Assembly (NCBI RefSeq): GCF_900176885.1
Contig: NZ_LT839648.1
Span: forward strand, 1,689,758-1,753,757
Direction: 5' to 3'
Length of the DNA stretch: 64,000 nucleotides
DNA from: Oceanobacillus senegalensis
Lineage (GTDB): Bacteria; Bacillota; Bacilli; Bacillales; Amphibacillaceae
In this document: piece after piece, positions 25,626 through 34,565 of the stretch
Layout of the letters: every line of letters begins with the position of its first letter
Numbering within the stretch: the first letter of the stretch is position 1
Translations under genes and position numbers: made by a program
Notes under the pieces: model-generated
What the model was told of the DNA's origin: nothing
Databases searched by the model: none
What the model saw: the letters and a program-made list of their open reading frames with translations, nothing else

Positions 25626-27500
25626 TTAAAATTCCAATTTTCCTATTGAAATTAACGCTTGAATGGACAACAATAGGTTATACGTTACCTCAGGATTTCT
25701 TAAATCTTTCCCAAGTAAATCTTCTATTTTCGCTATACGATATCGAAGTCCACTCAATGACAAAGCCAAGCTTTCTGCTGTATTCTCTAAATTCCCACCA
25801 TTCCGTAGATATTCGTACAAAGTCCTAATCAATTCCATATTTTTGTGATCTAAATTACTAGATAATGGATGAAGGGTATACATTGCAATTTTTTCTATTT
25901 CTATTTTGTTATTGGTATTTACTAAGGGGCCCAAAATACCTAGCGAATAAAACGGAACAACTTTATTTGTATTCGTGGCTATCCTCATCGCAGTAAGGGC
26001 TTCTGAATAACTCTCGGAAGCCTTTTCAATTTGATCTGACTCCATGCTAAGGCCTGCCTGAAACGAAACAGTTGGATACAATTCAGATAGATGGTTCATG
26101 TAATGTTCGCAGGTTGAAAGAATTCCATCTTTCTTGTTTATTTCGCCATCTAGAAACAAAAAAGCAAGTTTATTTGATAGCTGTCCCATCAGAATGTTCA
26201 TTCCCTTTTTCTTAAAATAAGTAGATGACTGATTCATGACCTCTTCTAAAAATGACATTTCTTCCCGATAATCCTTTTGATATGTTTTATATTGAATAAC
26301 AACGATATGAAAAGGCTGAAAAAGGTTCAATCCGATAAAACCGCTACGTCTTATAATTTCTTCCTTTGAATATTCCTCACTTAATAATTGCTCTAAGAAT
26401 CTCCCCTTCATCCTTTCCTCCGCTTCTGCTTCTGTTTTCTTATTTAATAAATACAGAGCACAAACAGATGATATTCGCTCTATAATTGCTCGGAGGTTAT
26501 ACGTATCTTCTTTCTTCGAATTTTCATAAATAAATGAGCAATAACCAATAATTCTTCCTTGAAGATAAATTGGGGTAACTAATCGTGTATGATGATCTAT
26601 TTGAAGTGTTTGGGTATGATGGAAAGATGACTCTACCGATTGAACATAATCTTTAAATAATTGATTTACTTTAAATAACATTTCATCTGGAATACCAGAT
26701 GATGCCAATTGATGGAACTCTTGATCTTCTACTATAATAGCTGTCCCTGTATAATCATGGACAATATCCATCATAGCACTTAAATCCTTCCCCTTTAAAA
26801 TTTCTTCTGTCAATTTATTATATATAATTGATACATTCTTTAAATTATTTCTTTCTTCCAATAATTTCTCGTATGTTAATTCCAGTTCTTTTATCACTGG
26901 TTGTTCTTTGTAGTACTGAAGTTCATCACTCATTTCATCTGTCCAATAATCAATGGTTCTTCCAACCCATCTACATTCCTTATCACCTTTACCAACACAA
27001 GATATTTCGTTAAATAGGACCGTTTGATTGCAAATTTCACTAAGGTATCCGTTTCCATACCCAACAGACATATAACAAACAGGTTCCTCTGCCTTACCAA
27101 AATGGTGAATATGTTCTTCCGCTTCAAAGGAACTTTTCCATATCCCCTCTATATAAGTAGATATTTTATTTTCCTCTTCTATCACTTCAATTTTATTAAG
27201 CGTGGCGATAACATGTCCTTGTATTTGGTGAAAGATAGGTCCTTTTTTTATAATAGATTCAACCGATTCATTTTTAAATTTTTCTAACACCATTTTTGCA
27301 TCTCTACGACCTAGATCTGTGCCATAACGCATTAGAAAGCCCTTAACTCTTTCTTTACCGATATTTCGATACAGATCCTTTCTTAATATACCAAAGGATG
27401 ATGTGGGGGTTAACACTGATCTACTATTCCCTGAGTAAATCAATCCATCTTCCGTAAATCCTATGTTATCTAGAGGGCTAAGGCTTTTATTCACATGCAA
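25626..27500 (-). CDS. XylR_N-V4R-PucR aromatic-responsive transcriptional regulator
   Basis: 624 residues. XylR_N sensor about 20-125 (GFLMRYGTDLGRRDA is its typical run), V4R about 130-190, a GAF-like middle about 215-370, and a PucR C-terminal helix-turn-helix about 565-620 (NLENTAESLALSLSGLRYRI). Cys142, Glu165, Cys168 and Cys176 have the same spacing (23, 3, 8) as the zinc ligands I recall for the phenol sensor MopR (C155, E178, C181, C189), and Trp121 sits 21 before Cys142 as MopR Trp134 does. The NtrC-type AAA+ domain of MopR/DmpR is absent. Likely activates the adjacent operon in response to a phenol. The start is TTG at 27500 behind GGGAG; GTG at 27494 is possible. Confidence 0.82.
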   Translation of the reverse strand: MHVNKSLSPLDNIGFTEDGLIYSGNSRSVLTPTSSFGILRKDLYRNIGKERVKGFLMRYGTDLGRRDAKMVLEKFKNESVESIIKKGPIFHQIQGHVIATLNKIEVIEEENKISTYIEGIWKSSFEAEEHIHHFGKAEEPVCYMSVGYGNGYLSEICNQTVLFNEISCVGKGDKECRWVGRTIDYWTDEMSDELQYYKEQPVIKELELTYEKLLEERNNLKNVSIIYNKLTEEILKGKDLSAMMDIVHDYTGTAIIVEDQEFHQLASSGIPDEMLFKVNQLFKDYVQSVESSFHHTQTLQIDHHTRLVTPIYLQGRIIGYCSFIYENSKKEDTYNLRAIIERISSVCALYLLNKKTEAEAEERMKGRFLEQLLSEEYSKEEIIRRSGFIGLNLFQPFHIVVIQYKTYQKDYREEMSFLEEVMNQSSTYFKKKGMNILMGQLSNKLAFLFLDGEINKKDGILSTCEHYMNHLSELYPTVSFQAGLSMESDQIEKASESYSEALTAMRIATNTNKVVPFYSLGILGPLVNTNNKIEIEKIAMYTLHPLSSNLDHKNMELIRTLYEYLRNGGNLENTAESLALSLSGLRYRIAKIEDLLGKDLRNPEVTYNLLLSIQALISIGKLEF

Positions 27501-27798
27501 ATATAATCCACTCCCTTGCTATCATTACCTCTTTATTTTTTATTAATGAATATCAATGCGATATACTGTTACATTATAATGAATATTCTGTATTATATCA
27601 AAACTCCAAATTACCCATTTTCTATTAACACATGTAGGAATATAGAAATATTTTTCTTATATTTTATCTTCACATATTTCGTCCTGAAAGTTGAAAAATT
27701 CCACGTTCCCCCCCAGTAATTTGACCGTTTCTGTATTTGAAAAATATTCATAAAATGTATAAAACGAATCATAATCTCCATGAGAAAGGAGGAATACT

Positions 27799-28047
27799 GT
27801 GCCTTGCTTACCAGGTTATCGTTACTGTGGTCCCGGATGTAGTGGTCCGGGTGCACCAACCAATCAATTGGATTTCTATTGTATGCAGCATGACGCTTGT
27901 TATCGGAAAAACAAACTAAATAAACATAAACATTGTGATCAACTTTTTTTAAAACAACTTGAACCTTTTACCCGTCATCCAGGAAAAATAGGTAAAGATG
28001 CCAGGTTCATGTATCGAATAATGAAATTAAAACAGGGACTAATATAA
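27799..28047 (+). CDS. Small phospholipase A2-like protein
   Basis: 82 residues, GTG start after a strong GAAAGGAGG. It carries the PLA2 calcium loop (YRYCGPGCSGPG, residues 8-19), the catalytic pair His31-Asp32 in FYCMQHDACY and a second helix with Cys46-Asp47 (HKHCDQLF), where PLA2 keeps its catalytic Asp. This resembles the short PLA2 domain of parvovirus VP1 and related bacterial miniproteins. No signal peptide is visible. Cys residues at 28, 35 and 46 could pair. A terminator follows. Whether it is an active lipase, and in which compartment, is unknown. Confidence 0.7.
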   Translation: MPCLPGYRYCGPGCSGPGAPTNQLDFYCMQHDACYRKNKLNKHKHCDQLFLKQLEPFTRHPGKIGKDARFMYRIMKLKQGLI

Positions 28048-28069
28048 ATTCCTGATAAAAACCTGCATA

Positions 28070-28118
28070 CAAAAGGGGTAAGACAGAAAAATACCTCCTG
28101 TCATACCCTTTAATTTTC
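28070..28118 (+). terminator. Terminator of the PLA2-like gene
   Basis: Stem AAAGGGGTAAGACAG / CTGTCATACCCTTT (28072-28086 and 28098-28111) followed by TAATTTT. Confidence 0.7.
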
Positions 28119-28276
28119 ATATGCTCCATATTCGCCAACCTAAGATGTTTAAAAGGATAAATAATTCTACCATATAAATATGCAAATCCGAACTGTAAAC
28201 CAGATGCTAAATAAACAAAAAGATATTTTTATCCACATCCTATTTGTTGTAAATTCCAATCAAAAGGAAGTAACAA

Positions 28277-28318
28277 CAAAATAAAAGCCGGCCAAACCCA
28301 CTTTGAGTTTGCCCAGCT
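28277..28318 (-). terminator. Terminator of glnA
   Basis: On the minus strand GCTGGGCAAAC pairs with GGTTTGGCCGGC (one mismatch), followed by TTTTATTTTG. It lies 25 bases after the glnA stop. The remainder of the gap 28048-28342 shows nothing else. Confidence 0.8.
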
Positions 28319-28342
28319 AAACATTTTTTTCTTATAAAAACC

Positions 28343-29677
28343 TTAATAACTTGTAATATACTGCTCTCTTTCCCAAGGATGTACTTGAGTACGGAACATA
28401 TCCCACTCAATCTCTTTAGCTTCAATAAAGTGCTCAAATAAGTGTTCACCTAGAGAATTAGCAATGATTTCGTCCTTCTTCAGGCCTTCTAATGCATCGT
28501 ATAGGTTGGTAGGTAAATCCAGAATACCAGCCTCTTCGCGCTCTTCTTTCGACATCACGTAAATATTCCGATCTACTGGTGCTGGTGGAGTTTGCTTGTT
28601 TTCAATTCCATCTAAACCAGCTGCTAATAACGTTGCTAATGCTAGGTATGGATTAGCAGAAGGATCAACACTACGAGCTTCTACTCGTGTACTGATTCCA
28701 CGCGACTTCGGTATACGTAAAAGCGGACTTCTGTTCGAACCAGACCAGGCAACATAACTAGGTGCTTCATAACCAGGTACTAGACGTTTATATGAATTAA
28801 CCGTTGGGTTTGTAACTGCCGTAAATCCTAGTGAATGCTTCATAACCCCAGCTATGAATTGATAGGCAGTATCACTTAACTCCATATCACCCGTTTGATC
28901 ATAGAATGCATTTTCCCCATTTCGGAACAAGGACATATTTATATGCATTCCGGAACCACTAACACCGAATAATGGCTTAGGCATAAATGTTGCATGTAAA
29001 TTATGTTTTCTAGCGATTGTTTTTACAACTAGTTTAAAGGTTTGAATATCATCTGCATGTTTTACAGCATCCGAATATTTAAAATCAATTTCGTGCTGAC
29101 CTGGGGCTACCTCATGATGAGATGCTTCAATTTCAAATCCCATTTCTTCTAACTCTAATACAATATCACGTCGACAATTTTCCCCTAAATCTGTTGGGGC
29201 TAGATCAAAATACCCCCCCTGGTCATTTAATTCAAGGGATGGATAACCTTTTTCGTCCAATTTGAATAAGAAGAATTCTGGTTCTGCACCGATATTAAAT
29301 GCATCAAATCCAAGTTCTTCCATTTTCTTTAGATTACGTTTAAGGTTATATCTTGGATCTCCCTCAAATGGAGTTCCATCTGTATTATAAATATCGCAAA
29401 TAAAACGGGCTACTTTCCCCTTTTCAGATGTCCAAGGGAAAATGACAAATGTGTCGATATCAGGATATAAATGCATATCTGATTCTTCAATACGTACAAA
29501 TCCTTCAATGGAAGACCCATCAAACATCATTTTATTATCTAAAGCCTTCTCCAATTGACTTACCGGAATCTCCACATTTTTTATCGTACCTAGCATATCC
29601 GTAAATTGTAATCGAATAAATTTAACATTTTCTTCTTTAATCTGTTTTACAACGTCTTCCCTGGTGTATCTTCCCAA
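28343..29677 (-). CDS. glnA: Glutamine synthetase, type I-alpha
   Basis: 444 residues, ATP-dependent synthesis of glutamine from glutamate and ammonium in the cytosol. Seen: latch region [19 protein letters not shown], Mg-binding [19 protein letters not shown] loop [20 protein letters not shown] and [16 protein letters not shown]. The short length without an adenylylation insert is the Gram-positive I-alpha form, which in Bacillus also acts as a signal by binding GlnR and TnrA when feedback inhibited. It follows glnR by 84 bases with an AGGAGG ribosome site. Confidence 0.97.
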   Translation of the reverse strand: MGRYTREDVVKQIKEENVKFIRLQFTDMLGTIKNVEIPVSQLEKALDNKMMFDGSSIEGFVRIEESDMHLYPDIDTFVIFPWTSEKGKVARFICDIYNTDGTPFEGDPRYNLKRNLKKMEELGFDAFNIGAEPEFFLFKLDEKGYPSLELNDQGGYFDLAPTDLGENCRRDIVLELEEMGFEIEASHHEVAPGQHEIDFKYSDAVKHADDIQTFKLVVKTIARKHNLHATFMPKPLFGVSGSGMHINMSLFRNGENAFYDQTGDMELSDTAYQFIAGVMKHSLGFTAVTNPTVNSYKRLVPGYEAPSYVAWSGSNRSPLLRIPKSRGISTRVEARSVDPSANPYLALATLLAAGLDGIENKQTPPAPVDRNIYVMSKEEREEAGILDLPTNLYDALEGLKKDEIIANSLGEHLFEHFIEAKEIEWDMFRTQVHPWEREQYITSY

Positions 29678-29761
29678 AGTATTTCCTCCTAGTAGAGATT
29701 TATTAAGTATAGGTTAAAAGAAAATATACCTAACAAGCATATATAAGTATGATTCCCTTTT

Positions 29762-30160
29762 TTAACGGTTTATAAAAAAGCGTGAAAGTTCTCCTTGCCT
29801 TAGGTTAGATTGACCTAGATTTCCGGGGTGTTTTAATTCATTCTTCAAAATTTCTCTTAATTCTTTATCAGTTAATGCCTCTTTCTTTTGGTTATCCCGT
29901 TGTTTCTCTTTTATCTCACTCGATTCATTCAGCACGAGTTTAATCCCTGCTAGGTTAAGTCCTTTATCTAAAAGGTTTTTAATTTCTAGCAATCTATCAA
30001 CATCATTGAATGAAAATAGTCGTTGGTTCCCAGACGTTCTTTCGGGAAAAACCAATTCATTTTCTTCATAGTATCTAATCTGTCTTGCACTTAATTCCGT
30101 CAACTTCATCACTATGCCGATTGAAAACAAGGGCATCGAACGACGCTGTATATCATTCAA
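29762..30160 (-). CDS. glnR: GlnR, MerR-family nitrogen regulator
   Basis: 132 residues. The sequence from [20 protein letters not shown] is that of B. subtilis GlnR; helix-turn-helix of MerR type about 15-75 ([17 protein letters not shown]), then a C-terminal tail ([10 protein letters not shown]) where the feedback-inhibited glutamine synthetase acts. It represses glnRA in nitrogen excess. The start is read as TTG at 30158-30160 because a GGGGGGG ribosome site lies just upstream and the -10 element sits at 30192; the frame runs open to 30247 but that would be inside the promoter. Confidence 0.93.
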   Translation of the reverse strand: MNDIQRRSMPLFSIGIVMKLTELSARQIRYYEENELVFPERTSGNQRLFSFNDVDRLLEIKNLLDKGLNLAGIKLVLNESSEIKEKQRDNQKKEALTDKELREILKNELKHPGNLGQSNLRQGELSRFFINR

Positions 30161-30191
30161 ATCATTCCCCCCCTGCTTCTTTACTTGTATT

Positions 30192-30242
30192 AGTATAGTA
30201 TGTGTTAGGTTACATGTCAATATGATGTAAGGTTTCCTAACA
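30192..30242 (-). promoter_or_regulatory. glnRA promoter with two GlnR/TnrA boxes
   Basis: Minus strand TTGACA (30215-30220), 17-base spacer, TATACT (30192-30197). Box 1 at 30226-30242 is TGTTA-N7-TTACA, a perfect TGTNA-N7-TNACA. Box 2 at 30203-30219 is TGACA-N7-TAACA, one mismatch, and overlaps the -35 and spacer. The pair is arranged as the two operators of B. subtilis glnRA, so autorepression by GlnR is expected. Confidence 0.9.
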
Positions 30243-31490
30243 TACACTTTCGATAGTTAAGTATCCCTTATCAATAAGGTGTTTTACAGATTCAACTAAT
30301 GCAATTTTTACGTGGGCATAAGTAAGGCCACCTTGGACATAGGCGGTATATGGTTCACGAATTGGGCCATCTGCTGATAATTCAATACTTGACCCTTGGA
30401 TAAATGTCCCGGCAGCCATAATAACATCATCCTCGTATCCTGGCATTTCACTAGGATATGGTGTCACATAAGCATTTACTGGTGAATTTTTTTGTATAGC
30501 CTGACAGAAAGCTATCATCTGATCTGCCTTTTGGAAGGTAACGGATTGAATTAAATCGGTTCGCCTATCTAAATAATGTGGTGCCGTTTGAAAACCAACT
30601 AATTCTAAAAATCTGGATGTAAAAACGGCTCCTTTAAGTGCCTCTCCAACGACATGTGGTGCTAAGAAGAAACCTTGATACATTTCTTGAAGCATGTTAA
30701 ATGTAGCACCAGTTTCCTTTCCCAAACCTGGTGCAGTTAAACGATTAGCGCATTGTTCAATAAGATTAGATTTCCCTACAATATATCCGCCAGCTCTTAC
30801 AATTCCCCCACCAGGATTCTTTATTAAAGAACCAGCCATAATATCTGCACCAACATGTAGCGGTTCTTTCTCCTCTACAAACTCACCATAGCAGTTATCT
30901 ACAAAGATGATGATTTCCTCATTAATTTCCTTAATAAATTTAACCATTTCCTCTATTTCCTCTATAGTAAAGGATGGACGACTGTCATATCCTTTCGAGC
31001 GCTGTATCCCAATAACCTTTGTCTTATCCGAAATAGCTGCAGCAACTTCCTTATAATTAACGGCTCCTTCCCCTGTTAAAGCAACCTGATTAAATAAAAT
31101 CTGATAATCCATTAAGGAACCGGCATTATTCCCTCTAATACCTATCACTTCTTCTAACGTGTCATAAGGCTTACCAGTAATATAAATTAATTCCTCATTC
31201 GGTCGGAGTAACCCAAATAGCGTTGTAGAAATGGCATGGGTACCAGAAACGATTTGTGGTCTTACTAGCGCATCCTCCCCACCAAACACTTCCGCATAAA
31301 CATCCTCTAACCCTTCACGCCCAAGATCATCATAGCCATATCCACTTGTAGAATGGAAATGGCTATCACTAATTCGATGATGAACAAATGCATCTAAAAC
31401 ACGTTTCTGATTTTTTTCAACGATTTGATTAATCCCCTGTTGAATTGGAAGACAATCTGCTTCCGCTTTCTGTATAATTTTTTCAATCAT
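30237..31490 (-). CDS. ynbB: YnbB, PLP-dependent cystathionine/methionine gamma-lyase-like protein
   Basis: About 417 residues of the aluminium-resistance/methionine gamma-lyase-like family of fold-type I PLP enzymes. Seen: [38 protein letters not shown] and the PLP-Lys region [17 protein letters not shown]. Physiological substrate is not established. Conserved neighbour of hflX and glnR. Start at 31490 (ATG) is preferred over a TTG three codons upstream that abuts the AAGGAG. Its stop codon lies within GlnR box 1. Confidence 0.88.
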   Translation of the reverse strand: MIEKIIQKAEADCLPIQQGINQIVEKNQKRVLDAFVHHRISDSHFHSTSGYGYDDLGREGLEDVYAEVFGGEDALVRPQIVSGTHAISTTLFGLLRPNEELIYITGKPYDTLEEVIGIRGNNAGSLMDYQILFNQVALTGEGAVNYKEVAAAISDKTKVIGIQRSKGYDSRPSFTIEEIEEMVKFIKEINEEIIIFVDNCYGEFVEEKEPLHVGADIMAGSLIKNPGGGIVRAGGYIVGKSNLIEQCANRLTAPGLGKETGATFNMLQEMYQGFFLAPHVVGEALKGAVFTSRFLELVGFQTAPHYLDRRTDLIQSVTFQKADQMIAFCQAIQKNSPVNAYVTPYPSEMPGYEDDVIMAAGTFIQGSSIELSADGPIREPYTAYVQGGLTYAHVKIALVESVKHLIDKGYLTIESVC

Positions 31491-31506
31491 TCTTCTCAAA
31501 AACTCC

Positions 31507-32742
31507 TTAATTCTTAGTTATGTAGATTAATGGATCATTTATATTTTTATACCCTTGTATGATATACTTATTTTCATCCTCATCAAACTGTTTGTCTGTC
31601 ACAATTGTATTACGTTCCAACTTCACTAACGCATTACCATTTTCTGGCTCAATCTCAACAGAATATTCTTCCCAAAGCTCCCGTAATACCGATTCTATTT
31701 TATACAGAAGCTTCTCTAAGTCCTCTGACTCGTATGCACTAATAAAAATATACGGATGTTGTAATGGAATAACATCCTCCTCTGTGAGGTCCCTTTTATT
31801 ATAAACCGTAAGCATTGGAATGGACTTTGCATCTAGTTCCTCTAACAGTTTCATCACTGTTTTCTGCTGTTCTACCTGGTTTTCCTGTGATACGTCCACA
31901 ACATGAAGTAAAAAATCTGCCTCATTCACTTCTTCTAAAGTAGATCGGAATGATGCAATTAATGCTGTTGGAAGATCCTGAATAAAACCTACTGTATCCG
32001 TGAGGAGTGCCTGAAATCCAGATGGTAAATTAATTTTCCTTGTTAAAGGGTCTAATGTAGCAAATAATTGATTTTCTTCCAGAGAGTCACTGGATGTTAA
32101 ACGATTAAATATCGTGGATTTTCCAGCATTCGTATACCCTACAATTGCAATTTGAAACGCGGCATTCAATTTCCTCCGTTTCCGATATTGCTCGCGCTGC
32201 TTGACCACTAGCTTTAATCTCCGTTTTATTTCTGTAATCCGGTTCCTAATATGGCGTCTATCAGATTCTAGTTTCGTTTCCCCTGGGCCCCTTGTTCCAA
32301 TTCCTCCACCAAGTCGAGACAGCTCCACACCTTGTCCACCAAGTCTAGGTAACATATACTCCAACTGTGCTAATTCCACCTGAAGCTTCCCTTCCTTTGT
32401 CTTAGCGCGCCCAGCGAAAATATCCAAAATAAGCTGACTACGGTCAATGATGCGAACACCAAAATAGTTATTTAAATTTCTTAGCTGTCCAGGTGATAAT
32501 TCATCATTAGAAATGATCAAATCTATATCAAAATTCTTTACATCTCTTTTGATTTCTTCCATTTTGCCTTCACCAATATAGGTTGCTGGGTGAATCCTAG
32601 TCCGGTTTTGTGTAATCACTCTTTCTACAGTTCCGCCTGCCGTTTTACCTAAAGATATTAATTCCTCTAAAGATGACTGAAATCGTTCATCCTTTTGTTC
32701 TGGCTTTTTTACCGCAATAATAAGAATTCTTTCCTCCGACAT
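31507..32742 (-). CDS. hflX: HflX, ribosome-associated GTPase
   Basis: 411 residues. HflX N-terminal domain about 1-160 (TYIGEGKMEEI, SPGQLRNLNNYFGVRIIDRSQ) including the glycine-rich SRLGGGIGTRGPGE linker, a coiled coil, and a GTPase domain about 195-365 with G1 VGYTNAGKST, G3 DTVGFI and G4 YNKRDL. It splits or rescues stalled ribosomes. Lies 16 bases upstream of ynbB and is probably cotranscribed with it. Nothing is missing. Confidence 0.95.
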   Translation of the reverse strand: MSEERILIIAVKKPEQKDERFQSSLEELISLGKTAGGTVERVITQNRTRIHPATYIGEGKMEEIKRDVKNFDIDLIISNDELSPGQLRNLNNYFGVRIIDRSQLILDIFAGRAKTKEGKLQVELAQLEYMLPRLGGQGVELSRLGGGIGTRGPGETKLESDRRHIRNRITEIKRRLKLVVKQREQYRKRRKLNAAFQIAIVGYTNAGKSTIFNRLTSSDSLEENQLFATLDPLTRKINLPSGFQALLTDTVGFIQDLPTALIASFRSTLEEVNEADFLLHVVDVSQENQVEQQKTVMKLLEELDAKSIPMLTVYNKRDLTEEDVIPLQHPYIFISAYESEDLEKLLYKIESVLRELWEEYSVEIEPENGNALVKLERNTIVTDKQFDEDENKYIIQGYKNINDPLIYITKN

Positions 32743-32835
32743 AAACCTACCTCTTTCTCATTAATCATCTTATACCTATGTTTACCTAATAACACCGATT
32801 TCATCATACCAATTACACTTTAACTTTTAAAATAA

Positions 32836-32952
32836 GCTGTTTTTGTAGACTCCTGTGGGAGGAAGACCTCAGAGGGACTCTGGATAGCCCAAGAAGGATT
32901 GGCCAGCCGTCCACGGAAAGCGTATTGTATTTCCGTAGCGGTAATAACGCAC
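32836..32952 (+). repeat. Dispersed intergenic repeat, copy 1 (degenerate)
   Basis: In the 326-base gap between hflX and spoVK. It shares CTCCTGTGGGA at one end and GTATTTCCGTAGCGGTA at the other with the copy at 41797-41923, in the same orientation; the middle has diverged. Translating the opposite strand of both copies gives alignable nonsense peptides (TATEIQYA / TATEIHYA, then GRLANP / RRLLSP), confirming common origin. The rest of the gap holds no gene. Confidence 0.65.
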
Positions 32953-33026
32953 CATATTACGGACAAATACTGCACACATCCTTTAAATATAAAGTAAAAA
33001 AACAACAGAACATACGAAGTGAGTTT

Positions 33027-33067
33027 AAAATAATTCCCCCAATACATAGGACTGGAGGAATTATTTG
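33027..33067 (-). terminator. Terminator of spoVK
   Basis: Stem AAATAATTCC / GGAATTATTT directly after the spoVK stop, with a weak TTTTAAA tract after it on the minus strand. Confidence 0.5.
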
Positions 33068-33068
33068 T

Positions 33069-34004
33069 TTATGTGGATGCATGAGAGAAATGATTCAGTT
33101 GTAAATCCTTCGCTGTTAAATGTATTAAATCGTTTTCTGAGTACCGATTCTCTTCCAAAAGACGGACAGCATGCAAACGGATGGAATGTTCAATAACGTT
33201 ACGAATATATCGGGCATTGGCAAAGTTTCGAAGTTGTTCCTGTGTTTTTTTATATAAATGATTTCTCAGTTCCCATTCCGCTTCTTTGGTTAACTGATAT
33301 TCGCGTTGAGCTGCCATTTGCTTAGCTATTTGTAATAATTCATTTACCTCATAATCTTCAAAGTTAAGAATAAATGGAAACCTTGACTTTAGACCTGGAT
33401 TCAGCCGTAAAAAGCGATCCATCTCATATGGGTATCCAGCTAAAATAAGTACAAAATCGTTGTGATTATCCTCCATGTGTTTTACCAGCGTATCTATAGC
33501 TTCCTTCCCAAAGTCCTTCTCACCACCTCGGGCAAGTGAATACGCTTCATCTATAAATAATACACCACCCATGGCTTTCTGGATAATGGAACGAGTTTTT
33601 TGTGCGGTTTGACCAATATATTCACCAACTAAATCCGCTCGTTCCGCTTCAATGAAATGGCCTTTCGATAATAGATTCATATCGTAATATAACTTAGCAA
33701 GTTTCCTAGCTACTGTCGTTTTACCTGTTCCTGGGTTTCCTCTAAATAGCATATGCAAAACCTGTTTATTATTTTTTAGGCCTAACTCTCTTCGCTTTTC
33801 ATTAATTAATACCGTAGCATAAATCTCTTTTATCGTAGTTTTCAATTTATGCATACCGATAAAGGATGAAAATTCATCATCTATATTTTGAAATGGATTA
33901 TTTTTATGGTAGCGCATCTGATTTTCTTCTGCTTTTACCTTTTTATTTTCATGTAATATGATATTAATTTGACTATTTTTATATCGGTTCTTTTGCGATT
34001 CCAC
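33069..34004 (-). CDS. spoVK: SpoVK, AAA+ ATPase of sporulation
   Basis: 311 residues, CbxX/CfqX-type AAA+ protein. Walker A GNPGTGKTTVARKLAKLYYD, Walker B GVLFIDEAYSLARGG, and the second-region ALVLILAGYP-like FVLILAGYPYEMDRFL with an arginine finger region LKSRFPFILNF. Needed for late spore maturation in B. subtilis; mechanism is not well known. Position beside hflX is conserved. The gap upstream (34005-34303) contains only the hfq terminator and AT-rich sequence. Confidence 0.93.
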   Translation of the reverse strand: MESQKNRYKNSQINIILHENKKVKAEENQMRYHKNNPFQNIDDEFSSFIGMHKLKTTIKEIYATVLINEKRRELGLKNNKQVLHMLFRGNPGTGKTTVARKLAKLYYDMNLLSKGHFIEAERADLVGEYIGQTAQKTRSIIQKAMGGVLFIDEAYSLARGGEKDFGKEAIDTLVKHMEDNHNDFVLILAGYPYEMDRFLRLNPGLKSRFPFILNFEDYEVNELLQIAKQMAAQREYQLTKEAEWELRNHLYKKTQEQLRNFANARYIRNVIEHSIRLHAVRLLEENRYSENDLIHLTAKDLQLNHFSHAST

Positions 34005-34267
34005 AACATCACCCCTTTAGACAGTAGCATTATACGCAATTACAGAATAGTTGTGACAAATGCCTACAGAATCTAAAGTGGAAAGCACCTACTTTGTACG
34101 GGGAATCAGCAATGTCGCTTTCATTTCTTGTGTGATGAGTATGTAAACGAAAGATCATCTCAGATAATTTTTACTGTATATTATCTTGAGACCCCTTATG
34201 AAGACCATTTCCACATTACACCAAAATCCGGTCTATAGAGTCCTTATTAGTTCTGTTTCTTACTAAA

Positions 34268-34299
34268 TTAAAAAACGGGCGTTATCATCCGCCCGTTTA
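34268..34299 (-). terminator. Terminator after hfq
   Basis: Stem AAACGGGCG / CGCCCGTTT with a short loop, followed by a T run on the minus strand, 5 bases past the hfq stop. Likely ends the mutS-mutL-miaA-hfq run. Confidence 0.85.
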
Positions 34300-34303
34300 T
34301 AGC

Positions 34304-34528
34304 CTATTCTTTTTCAAGTGTAATGTTCTTAGCTGGCGCAAAAGTGGAAATCGCATGCTTAAAAATCAACTGCTGCTTTCCTTCTGTTTCCACTAGTACA
34401 GTGAAATTATCAAAAGCTTTCACGACACCCCTTAATTGATAACCATTAGTGAGAATGACGGTAACTGAGATATGATTTTTGCGCAACTGGTTTAAGTACT
34501 GATCTTGAATGTTTACAGTTTGTGCCAT
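34304..34528 (-). CDS. hfq: Hfq, RNA chaperone
   Basis: 74 residues. Sm1 with [30 protein letters not shown] (first 20 of which are the typical part) and Sm2 [10 protein letters not shown] with the KHAIS motif of Hfq. Forms hexamers that bind A- and U-rich RNA. It follows miaA by 37 bases, the usual arrangement. Confidence 0.97.
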   Translation of the reverse strand: MAQTVNIQDQYLNQLRKNHISVTVILTNGYQLRGVVKAFDNFTVLVETEGKQQLIFKHAISTFAPAKNITLEKE

Positions 34529-34565
34529 CGTGCTTCCTCCTCTTTTCTATCTATAATTATAAATT

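Noticed and set aside
27737-27919. 60-codon plus-strand frame overlapping the PLA2-like gene
   Set aside because: Out of frame with the clear PLA2 motifs and without a ribosome site.
29762-30247. Longer 161-residue version of GlnR
   Set aside because: The extra N-terminus would be encoded across the promoter -10 and -35 and is absent from the family.
32820-33047. 75-codon frame on the minus strand between hflX and spoVK
   Set aside because: It runs across the dispersed repeat; its peptide aligns with the out-of-context frame in copy 2, there is no ribosome site, and no codon bias is evident.
34030-34270. Possible small RNA or gene between spoVK and hfq
   Set aside because: Short inverted repeats occur (around 34160-34185) but there is no promoter-terminator pair or open frame that stands out.
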